From: Flagellimonas marinaquae
GTDB lineage: Bacteria > Bacteroidota > Bacteroidia > Flavobacteriales > Flavobacteriaceae
Direction: 5' to 3'
Length of the DNA: 64,000 nucleotides
Assembly: GCF_003992675.1 (NCBI RefSeq)
Contig: NZ_RZMZ01000007.1
Location: 484,283 to 548,282 of the forward strand
Every line of letters begins with the position of its first letter. Within the stretch, counting starts at the first letter, position 1. Shown in pieces: positions 36,732 to 44,800 of the stretch. The position numbers were made by a program, and so were the translations under genes. Below the pieces are notes generated by a model that was not told where the DNA came from, ran no database searches, and was given only the letters and a program-made list of their open reading frames with translations.

Positions 36732-37442
36732 TTACTCCTTGTAACTTGCCTTGAGGATTTCTAAATCTTCCAGAAGTTTAGCTATTTCTTCACGGTCGGT
36801 GCCATCGTAAAACCCACGAATTCTTTTTTCTTTATCCACCAGAATAAAGTTTTCGGTATGGATCATATCGAATGGACCTCCGTCACCATCATTTTTAACG
36901 GCCAAATACGATTTTCGAGCAAGCTCGTAGATTTGTTTCTTATCTCCTGTAACCAAATTCCATTTGCTATCGATAACGCCTTTTTCCCTTGCATACCTTT
37001 TTAGTTGGGCCACACTGTCAATATCTGGGGTAACGGAGTGGGAGAGCAACATAACGTTGGGGTCGTCCTTGATCACTTCTTGCACCTCGGCCATATTTTT
37101 GGTCATGATGGGGCAAATGGTAGGGCAGGTGGTAAAGAAGAAGTCGGCCACATATATTTTACCTTTGTAGTTGTCTTGGGTAATGGTGTCCCCGTTCTGG
37201 TTGACCAATGAAAAATCAGCAATTTTATGGTACTTTTTGGTGTAGTGTAGGGTACTGTCCACCAAAGATTTATCCACCATGGAAGGTTGGTACACCGGAA
37301 GCATTTTCTGGGGTTGAAGGGCATTGTAGAACAAATAGACAATGATGGCGGAAAGGACCAACATGACTATCCCGAACATTTTGTACTTGGCAAAGAATGA
37401 TAGCATAGATACAAAATTACGGCCCAAATGGCTATTCATCAA
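36732..37442 (-). CDS. SCO1/SenC-family copper chaperone/thioredoxin-like protein
   Basis: This 236-residue protein is membrane-anchored by one N-terminal helix (about 20-40) with a thioredoxin-fold SCO domain outside. The Cu-binding/redox motif TTCPTICPIM (CxxxC) is near residue 112, and the distal His is likely in DMIHTENFILVD near residue 197. The family delivers copper to the CuA site of cytochrome oxidase or acts as a thiol reductase. It is a single gene here, and its start may be one of the internal Met codons near MLSFFAKYK. Confidence 0.93.
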   Translation of the reverse strand: MMNSHLGRNFVSMLSFFAKYKMFGIVMLVLSAIIVYLFYNALQPQKMLPVYQPSMVDKSLVDSTLHYTKKYHKIADFSLVNQNGDTITQDNYKGKIYVADFFFTTCPTICPIMTKNMAEVQEVIKDDPNVMLLSHSVTPDIDSVAQLKRYAREKGVIDSKWNLVTGDKKQIYELARKSYLAVKNDGDGGPFDMIHTENFILVDKEKRIRGFYDGTDREEIAKLLEDLEILKASYKE

Positions 37443-37558
37443 AGAGAAAGGAAAGTTTTGATGCTAAATCTTTCTTAAATCCTATTGGGATGAAAAGCGG
37501 GGGTTTTTTTATCAATCCCTAAAAGGTTACTTTTGTTCGTTTTAACAAAACACGACGG

Positions 37559-38914
37559 ATGACCCCTATAGTTATAAAGACCATACAATTCTTTTTGAGC
37601 TTATCGCTTTTGATCGTGCTGCACGAGCTGGGCCACTTTATCCCAGCAAAGCTTTTCAAGACCAGGGTGGAGAAGTTTTACCTCTTTTTTGATGTGAAAT
37701 TTTCCCTCTTCAAAAAGAAGATCGGCGAAACGGTTTATGGTATTGGTTGGCTGCCTTTGGGCGGGTATGTAAAAATATCCGGTATGATCGATGAGAGCAT
37801 GGACAAGGAGCAGATGAAACAAGAGCCCAAGCCATGGGAATTCCGAAGCAAGCCTGCTTGGCAACGTTTGATCATTATGCTGGGCGGGGTAACCGTGAAC
37901 TTTGTTTTGGCGGTCGTTATTTATATCGGAATGGCCTATACCTACGGTGAACAATATATCCCCATGAACAGTCTAAAAGATGGCGTGTGGGTGCTCGAAA
38001 AGGAAATCGGTGACGAAGTAGGCATACAAACAGGTGACAAGATTATCGCCGTGGACGGCGAGGAACTCAAAACCTTCAACAGTGTTTTTATCGAGCTCAT
38101 CAATGGAAATCGCATTACCATAGAAAGGGACGGAGAACGCATCGAAAAGGAAATACCAGTTGACTTTATTTCGACCTTGATCGAGGACGAAGATAAGGTT
38201 CGGTTTTTGTTTTATCGGACTCCGTTTATGGTAAACAACGTTCCTGATACTTCACATAATAAGAACGCTGGATTTAGACCAAAGGATGAGTTTTTGGCCA
38301 TCAATGGGGAACCTGCCATTTATAGGGACCAAGTGATGGATCAATTGGAACAAAACAAGGGTAAGGATATCAATGTGCTGGTCCGTCGGGAAGATGGTAC
38401 GGAGCATCAAGTGACAGCATCGGTCAACAGTGATGGTAAATTGGGGATTGTTACAGCACCCATTACCATGGAAGAGATGGAACAAAGAGGGATTTTAAAG
38501 GTGGAAACAGAGACCTATTCGTTTTTGGAATCCATTCCAGCCGGAATCAACAAAGGAGTTTCTACACTTTCGAGTTACATGAAGCAGCTCAAGAAGATTT
38601 TTAACCCAGAGACGGGCGCTTATAAAGGTGTGGGAGGTTTTGCAGCCATTGGAGGTATGTTCCCCGACACTTGGAACTGGCCAGCTTTTTGGGCGACAAC
38701 GGCTTTTATTTCCATTATTTTGGCCTTTATGAACATTTTGCCGATTCCTGCCCTTGATGGTGGACACGTGATGTTCCTGCTGTATGAAATGGTAACGGGC
38801 CGTAAACCGAGCGATAAGTTTTTGGAGTATGCCCAAATGGTCGGCTTCTTTTTGTTGATTGCATTATTGTTGTTTGCGAATGGCAACGATTTGTATAAAT
38901 GGTTGTTTAAATAG
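37559..38914 (+). CDS. rseP: Site-2 intramembrane metalloprotease RseP
   Basis: This 451-residue zinc protease has HExxH in LIVLHELGHFIPAKLF (about 17-32) and the C-terminal metal-ligand motif in NILPIPALDGGHV (near 390-400). It has four membrane helices and PDZ-like domains in between (about 125-300). In other bacteria it releases ECF sigma factors by cleaving their anti-sigma factors in the membrane. Several such membrane anti-sigma proteins exist here, including the one at 32166-32951, but that link is inferred. It starts at ATG 37559 and is a single gene upstream of tRNA-Asn. Confidence 0.95.
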   Translation: MTPIVIKTIQFFLSLSLLIVLHELGHFIPAKLFKTRVEKFYLFFDVKFSLFKKKIGETVYGIGWLPLGGYVKISGMIDESMDKEQMKQEPKPWEFRSKPAWQRLIIMLGGVTVNFVLAVVIYIGMAYTYGEQYIPMNSLKDGVWVLEKEIGDEVGIQTGDKIIAVDGEELKTFNSVFIELINGNRITIERDGERIEKEIPVDFISTLIEDEDKVRFLFYRTPFMVNNVPDTSHNKNAGFRPKDEFLAINGEPAIYRDQVMDQLEQNKGKDINVLVRREDGTEHQVTASVNSDGKLGIVTAPITMEEMEQRGILKVETETYSFLESIPAGINKGVSTLSSYMKQLKKIFNPETGAYKGVGGFAAIGGMFPDTWNWPAFWATTAFISIILAFMNILPIPALDGGHVMFLLYEMVTGRKPSDKFLEYAQMVGFFLLIALLLFANGNDLYKWLFK

Positions 38915-38983
38915 AAAACCATTTTTTTTGTTTGTAGTGTAAAAAAGAATCCATTATATTTGCACCCGCTTAAGGTAAAATAT

Positions 38984-39057
38984 TCCTCCTTAGCTCAGTT
39001 GGTTAGAGCATCTGACTGTTAATCAGAGGGTCCTTGGTTCGAGCCCAAGAGGGGGAG
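38984..39057 (+). tRNA. tRNA-Asn (anticodon GTT)
   Basis: The 74-nt cloverleaf has acceptor stem TCCTCCT/AGGGGGA, a D-loop with AGCTCAGTTGGTTAGAGC, and anticodon stem-loop CTGACTGTTAATCAG with GTT as anticodon. The T-arm is CTTGGTTCGAGCCCAAG. The discriminator base is G and CCA is not encoded, as usual in Bacteroidota. Its last bases GGGGGAGCA recur at each full cassette boundary downstream, so it is the probable attachment site of the array. Confidence 0.97.
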
Positions 39058-39070
39058 CAATTAAAATGAT

Positions 39071-39106
39071 AAAACCGTTATACTGTTATAGTGTAGCGGT
39101 TTTTTT
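39071..39106 (+). terminator. Terminator after tRNA-Asn, prototype of the repeated cassette terminator
   Basis: AAACCGTTATACT pairs with AGTGTAGCGGTTT (two G-T pairs) around a 5-nt loop, followed by T4. Near-copies recur after R3-R7. Confidence 0.85.
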
Positions 39107-39150
39107 AATTTATAATAATTATCTTCATGTAACCAATAAAGTAAATCAAT

Positions 39151-39375
39151 ATGGAAAAAAATGTTTCTAAAGTAAGAGCACATGATGCTATTGTAGGAGT
39201 CTTGTATTTAATCAGTGCAGCCTTAACGCTATACACATCCAACTTGAACTTTGTGTGGATCGCAGTAGCAGTTGGTGGACTTCAACTTATAAGTCCAATG
39301 ACAAAATTCTGCCCGGTTTATTTCATCCTTAATAAACTCATGCCAAATACTGACCCTATTCAGAATGGTAAGTAA
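39151..39375 (+). CDS. DUF2892 small membrane protein, copy 1
   Basis: This 74-residue protein has two membrane helices (about 13-29 and 33-50) and a conserved end with FCPVYFILNKLMPNTDP, the DUF2892 (YgaP membrane-part-like) pattern. It differs at only a few positions from copies at 51677 and 55618. It fills the whole tRNA-proximal cassette, between the tRNA terminator and site R1. It has no rhodanese domain. Function unknown; the repeated amplification suggests either usefulness or cassette mobility. Confidence 0.9.
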   Translation: MEKNVSKVRAHDAIVGVLYLISAALTLYTSNLNFVWIAVAVGGLQLISPMTKFCPVYFILNKLMPNTDPIQNGK

Positions 39376-39400
39376 AACTTAAGTCATAAATAGAATTGTT

Positions 39401-39432
39401 TGTGCTGCAACTTTGAATAATTGGGGGGAGCA
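39401..39432 (+). repeat. Cassette boundary site R1
   Basis: TGTGCTGCAACTTTGAATAA is followed by TTGGGGGGAGCA, whose last nine bases equal the tRNA-Asn 3' end. Unlike R3-R7, it is followed by a different hairpin and by arm-like direct repeats at 39479-39498. Confidence 0.75.
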
Positions 39433-39442
39433 GATACAGTAA

Positions 39443-39477
39443 GGCTTCAGAGAAATTCACACTCTGGAGCTTTTTTT
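39443..39477 (+). terminator. Terminator after R1
   Basis: GCTTCAGAG pairs with CTCTGGAGC (one G-T pair) around AAATTCACA, followed by T7. It is not related in sequence to the tRNA terminator. Confidence 0.7.
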
Positions 39478-39478
39478 A

Positions 39479-39498
39479 TTTGCACGCAATTTGCACGC
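39479..39498. repeat. Tandem GCACGC repeat, 11-bp period, near R1
   Basis: TTTGCACGCAATTTGCACGC contains two copies of TTTGCACGC spaced exactly one helical turn. Arm-binding sites of tyrosine integrases often look like this. The same layout with another sequence lies beyond R8. Confidence 0.5.
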
Positions 39499-39659
39499 GG
39501 ATTGAAAAAAATGTTATTTGAACCCAAACTTTAATATTTCAGGCTAAAATTTTCCCGAATAATATAATATTTAACCCAAATACTTACCCTTAACTTTTGT
39601 ACATGGTTCCTGTTCCAATTTTATAGTGTTCAGGATTTAAATTCACTAAAAGATTTAGT

Positions 39660-39686
39660 TGTCCTGCAGCTTTGAACAACATGGGG
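39660..39686 (+). repeat. Decayed cassette boundary site R2
   Basis: TGTCCTGCAGCTTTGAACAA followed by CATGGGG aligns with the other sites but lacks the GAGCA end, so it is probably a mutated boundary. No gene lies between R1 and R2 (about 230 bp). Confidence 0.5.
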
Positions 39687-39761
39687 ATTACTAAAAATCA
39701 ATTATTTCTTTTAGGAAGTTTCTAAATTCATAATATTCAAGGTTGCAATAAAAAGGAGAAT

Positions 39762-39974
39762 TTAATCTTGGTTTATTTTTCTTAAAGTTTGTGTAATATC
39801 TTTACGACTTTTATGGTCCAACACTTCTCGAGTCATTGACAACACCCAACCATTTTGTAGTCTATTTTTTTTAGCATATTCCAGTACCGTTTCTTTTGGA
39901 TATAGCATCGCCTTTAATACCTTTCCTACATTATTGGATATTCCGGTGATATTGACCCCCATTCCGGAAGTCAT
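39762..39974 (-). CDS. Short ORF of unknown nature, possible remnant
   Basis: This 70-residue reading frame could start at Met1, Met5 or Met23. Its composition is protein-like (basic C terminus REVLDHKSRKDITQTLRKIN), with no signal or membrane helix. I recognise no family. It lies in a stretch full of fragments between R2 and the AraC gene and may be the leftover of a larger gene. Confidence 0.3.
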   Translation of the reverse strand: MTSGMGVNITGISNNVGKVLKAMLYPKETVLEYAKKNRLQNGWVLSMTREVLDHKSRKDITQTLRKINQD

Positions 39975-40061
39975 TGACCCCTGTGTAGATTTTGGTCAAA
40001 ACGATACCTCACTGACAAACTTACAGTTTTTTCTTAGACTATCACCTTTTAATTCGATCCT

Positions 40062-40400
40062 GTGCGAGGTATGCACCAAGATATTGATGGAAATGGAGTG
40101 GGCGATGTTTGCGATGTGACCAAGGTATGTGGTGCCGAAGCCATCACTCCCAACGGTGATGGTATCAATGACAGGTGGGTTATTCAAAACCTCCAGAATT
40201 ATCCGAACCATGAAGTTCGTGTTTTCAATACTTGGGGGCAACAGGTATTTGTGGCCAAAGGATATGACAATACGTTGGATGGGAGTTTAAAAACGAACAG
40301 AGCAGCATTGCCTCGATCATCGTATTATTATCAAATTGATTTGGATGGTAATGGAAAGATTGATTTTGATGGTTGGATTTATGTGGTACGAGAGAACTAA
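40062..40400 (+). pseudogene. 5'-truncated gliding-motility C-terminal (T9SS type B sorting) domain
   Basis: The frame encodes the last about 105 residues of a surface protein. A TSP3-like DIDGNGVGDVCD is followed by the CHU_C/gliding-motility C-terminal domain (AITPNGDGINDRWVIQNLQN, then HEVRVFNTWGQQVF and YQIDLDGNGKIDFDGW). It aligns closely with the C terminus of the intact 1731-residue adhesin 6.5 kb downstream. There is no start, signal peptide or passenger domain, only a GTG in frame. It is a remnant of a paralogous adhesin lost by deletion. Confidence 0.8.
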
Positions 40401-40605
40401 GTGGTGAAATTGAAAAATTTCCTAAGGGCTTTTGTTCTTGATAGTGTTGATGCCGTGACAGGGGTCAAAGTGCTTAGTAGTGCTCAAGGTGAACGACAAT
40501 TCCCTCTATGATTCGTTTATACCCAAATGGTTATGGTTATTACTTCGTTGGCGTGGTTGAAGAAGCCTTAGAGTTAATTTTAAGGTCCAAAGTGGAGTTC
40601 CAGGG

Positions 40606-41790
40606 ATGATTTTAGGTATAACATTAGTATCGATTGCCATTGCTTTGGTAATTTTTTATTACAATTTCCATAAGAATAGGAATACCCTTTTCCTTAGTGG
40701 GTTCATCATCCTACTCTCCATTTACAGTTTGGCACACTATTTTACAGGGGTAGCGTTTTCTTCGGTGCCGGCGACCATATTGTACAATCACTTTACGCCC
40801 TTGTTTCTATTATTGGGTCCTTTTATATTTTTTTATACCCGTGGTCTTTTTTGTGATAAGACACAACTACATTTTAGGGATTGGCTTCATTTTTTGCCCG
40901 CCATTGTCCAGTTAGGATTGATCTCAGACTATTTTTTGATTCCTTTTGAGGCCAAGAAGGAGACCTTGGTTTTTCTGAGATCGAATCTCGATCAGATAGA
41001 TCAGTTTGATTTTAATCTATGGTTTTCCCATGGTATGAATAATGTCATCCGCATTTCTTCTTTGTTGATTTATATCTGTGTAGACCTGTATCTTATCTTT
41101 TTTGTTTCGGCCGGAAAGAAACGGTTTTCTTACATTCGATTACATTCCATCCGTCAATGGCTAATGGTTTTCCATATACTGGTGATGACCATCGTTGTTG
41201 CCTATGCCATTTTTATGTGGAGATTTCAGCAGGACCCCTATTTTTTGGATTCGGATGCAAGTGACTTAATATTGGTGTTCGCTGCGCTTGGGATTTTTGG
41301 GTTGAATATTGCTTTTTTTCTTTTTCCTGAAGCTATCTATGGAGTACTCCGGATTTCTCCAGAGTATTATTCCTTAAATGGAGAATCTGAGTTGAAACCG
41401 GAGCCGCTACCTGGTGATATCAAAAAAACCGTATCCACGGAAAATCTGTATTTATCCGGATTGAAATCAAGAATTGAGAAGTATATGAGTGATGGGGAGC
41501 CCTATCTATCTAAGGATTTTAATTTGTCTGTTATGGCTCGGGATATGAATGTACCGCACCACCATATCACTTTATGCTTTAAAGATGTATTTCAAACGAC
41601 TTTTACGGCATATAAAACGGTTTTACGGGTTCAAAAGGCCAAGGAGATGTTGTGTAGTGAATCCACGGATGTCATTACCATTGAGGCTGTTGGTGAAGAG
41701 TGTGGGTTTGCATCTCGATCCGCTTTTTATGCGGCCTTCAAAAAGGTCAAAGGAGTCAATCCGGGAGTATATAAGGCTTCTTTTAGATAG
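40606..41790 (+). CDS. Membrane-bound AraC-family transcriptional regulator
   Basis: This 394-residue protein has seven predicted membrane helices in the N-terminal half (about 1-250). The C-terminal AraC DNA-binding domain (about 290-394) has two helix-turn-helix segments: FNLSVMARDMNVPHHHITLC and ITIEAVGEECGFASRSAFYA, followed by the family end AAFKKVKGVNPGVYK. It resembles 7TM-type AraC regulators of Bacteroidota. It is directly upstream of and co-directional with the large adhesin gene (98-bp gap), so it probably controls adhesin expression. Confidence 0.92.
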   Translation: MILGITLVSIAIALVIFYYNFHKNRNTLFLSGFIILLSIYSLAHYFTGVAFSSVPATILYNHFTPLFLLLGPFIFFYTRGLFCDKTQLHFRDWLHFLPAIVQLGLISDYFLIPFEAKKETLVFLRSNLDQIDQFDFNLWFSHGMNNVIRISSLLIYICVDLYLIFFVSAGKKRFSYIRLHSIRQWLMVFHILVMTIVVAYAIFMWRFQQDPYFLDSDASDLILVFAALGIFGLNIAFFLFPEAIYGVLRISPEYYSLNGESELKPEPLPGDIKKTVSTENLYLSGLKSRIEKYMSDGEPYLSKDFNLSVMARDMNVPHHHITLCFKDVFQTTFTAYKTVLRVQKAKEMLCSESTDVITIEAVGEECGFASRSAFYAAFKKVKGVNPGVYKASFR

Positions 41791-41888
41791 TTTTTTGTTC
41801 GGTTTTGTGAAAACAGGACACCATATCCTTTGGAAAGGCAATGACTTAAAGTTCGAAATATACCTTTGCTGATTTAATTAAAGGTTAT

Positions 41889-44800
41889 ATGAAAAGAATT
41901 TTACTTTCTTCGGTTGCTGTATATTTATTATTCGGTCTTTTTGCTGTTCATGCGCAGCAGACCATAACAGTTCCCGGGGATTTTGCATCGCTTAGAGAAG
42001 CTTTTGCAGCGATAAATGCAGGTACTTACACTGGTGATATCGAAATTCAGCTTACCGCCTCTGTAAACGACAATAATAGTGCGCTTTTGACCGCTGATGG
42101 CGGTTATTCCAGTGTGACCATATATCCAACAGTCTCAGGGGTGGTGCTTTCAGGAAGGGTGGGGGCACCCATAATCGATCTGGATGGAGCGGATAATGTG
42201 ACCATAGATGGTCGGGTGAACCAATTGGGCGATACCGCCGATTTAACCATTAGACAAACCTACAGTTACGCGAATTCCTTTACGATACGATTCATCAACG
42301 AGGCTACCTATAACACTGTAAAGTACAGCAATGTGGAAACGGCATACACATCGGGTCCCGCAGTACAATTCGGTAACAGTACCTCAAGTACGGTGGGCAA
42401 TAGTTTCAATACAATTGAATATTGTATGTTCGCCCCGACTCTTAATAGTAGAAACAATAGGGCGATCAACTCCTATAATTCAGACGATACCGGCGCTGAC
42501 AATTATGCCAATACCATTGCCAACAATCAATTTAAGGATTATATGAGGGGTTCTGGCCCTACTGTGGTCGCTTTATCCGCTGGAAGCTCAAGTTTTGTTA
42601 TAGAAAGCAATCATTTTTATCAAACTACCGTTGGTTCTACAAGTCGCAATCCGAACGATGTGATTCTGATTTTTGATTCGACAGGTCATATCATAAAGGG
42701 AAATTATATAGGCGGTTCGGGTCCCCTTGCCGAAGGTACTTGGGAATTTACGCAATCCGGTAACAGTTTTTGGGCAATCCGGGTGCAGGGCTTGGATGCC
42801 TCGTCGGACCATACACCCAACTACGTTATTGGAAATACCATTAAAAATATACATACAAACGTTGGTCTCACTGCCATCTCACTTGGGGAAGGAAATGTAA
42901 GTGTTGGTCTGGATCCAGAAAACAATGTTTTGGGAAATGTTATTGGCGACAGTACCGCAGAAGGCTCCTTGGAAAGTGGTACTTTAACCCATGGTATTGC
43001 CAGTCTTTACAATACGGATACCCTTAACATAGTGGGGAATACCATTGCCGGCCTGAAAACGGACAGGACAGATCAAACCCAAAACGGACCTGTTGCTGGG
43101 ATTTTTAGTGTAGCTTCGAAAGACGGTCGAATCGAATATAACACCATAGGAAGTGCCACGGTGTCAAAATCGCTGTTTGCAGCATCACAATCCACAAGCC
43201 GTGTACAATTGTTGGCGGGAATTTACAATACGGGTAAACTCTCCAGTATTTCCAATAATACGGTACAGGGATTGTACAACAACAGTATCTTGGGTGATGG
43301 CGGCAGTATAACCACTAATGGCATTTATTGTAGTGCCACTCTTTTAGATGTGTTGATTTCTGGCAATAACATACATGACATTACCAGTTCCATTGGTTTC
43401 ACCGACAGTGAAAGTAATACATTTTCCGGTCTGGTTGGAATTTCCGTGGGAGGTAATGGTAGTAAATTTAATGTTCAGGGCAACACAGTGTCCGGATTGA
43501 GCTATATGAATCAATTGGCACACGGCAGGGTCACTGGAATTTATGTTAGTGGAGATGCGAATCTTTCCGGCAATTATATCCATTCGTTGAGCGCATTTTC
43601 TTCTGCAAACAATAATTATGTTTTCGGGATGTATTTTAATGCCGGAGCACTGGGTTCCATGGTGGACAACAATGTAATAAAGCTAAATCCGACAGGGGAT
43701 GTCAATGTATACGGATTGTATCATATCAATAGTAAAACCAATTTTTACCATAATACGGTAAGCATTGATGGCATAGGCGGCGTATTCAATAGTGCGGCTT
43801 TCTTTTCGGTACCGACCAACCGGAACGTAAACTGGGAAACCGACGTCAGGAACAACATTTTTGTAAATACCCGTTCCAACCCCGATACCATAGAAAATGG
43901 AAGGGGGGGAACACATTTTGCAGTTGAAATTGGAGTGTTCTCCAATGATTTGAACATCGATCATAACAACTATTATGTTTCTGGGACCGGAGCCGTATTG
44001 GGTGCATTTGAAAACAGTGCAAATTATGTTTCCAATTATTTGGATAATGGAAAATTAACTGAGGTGACTACGCTGGGGGCATGGAAGGATGCCGTGAATA
44101 CCATAACGGACACCAAACCCAACGATTGTTTTAGTGTTAATGTAGATCCTGGGTTCACCGATGCGGTGAGTACCGATGTATTGGACATGTTACCGACGGA
44201 AAACAGCTTGGCCGGTGATGCCTCCGTTGGGATAACCTCTGATTTTTCTGGGACAACACGGAGCGAAACAGTTCCTGCTATGGGTGCCTTGGAGTATACG
44301 GTATCTGCAACGGGAGGTATTGGGTTGGATAGTTTTTCACCTACTGCAGGTCCCGAAGGCGGGTCCGTTACCCTTACGGGTTCTGGATTTACCGGGGCTA
44401 CCAAGGTAACCTTCACTGATGGTTTGGATGCGGTATATGAGGTGGTCAGTGATACGGAAATTACCGTTACTGTTCCGGTGGGGGCTGCAAAAGGTGCTAT
44501 TGCCGTCACTGTGCCTTGCGGTGTACTTTCCTCCAGTACCGATTTTACGGTTACTGCAGCTCCAGTGATCAGTTATGATACACCACAGGACTATCCGGTC
44601 AACGTGGCCATTGATTCCTTGAAAGCGTCCCTGATCGGTACGGCGGACAGTTGGGCGATAGCCCCGGCTTTGCCCGCTGGACTTTCATTCAATTCAAGTA
44701 CGGGGGACATCACGGGTACTCCAACAACGGAAACAACGGCTACGATCTACACAGTGACCGCTACCAATACCGATGGAGATGGCACTTTTGATATCAGTAT

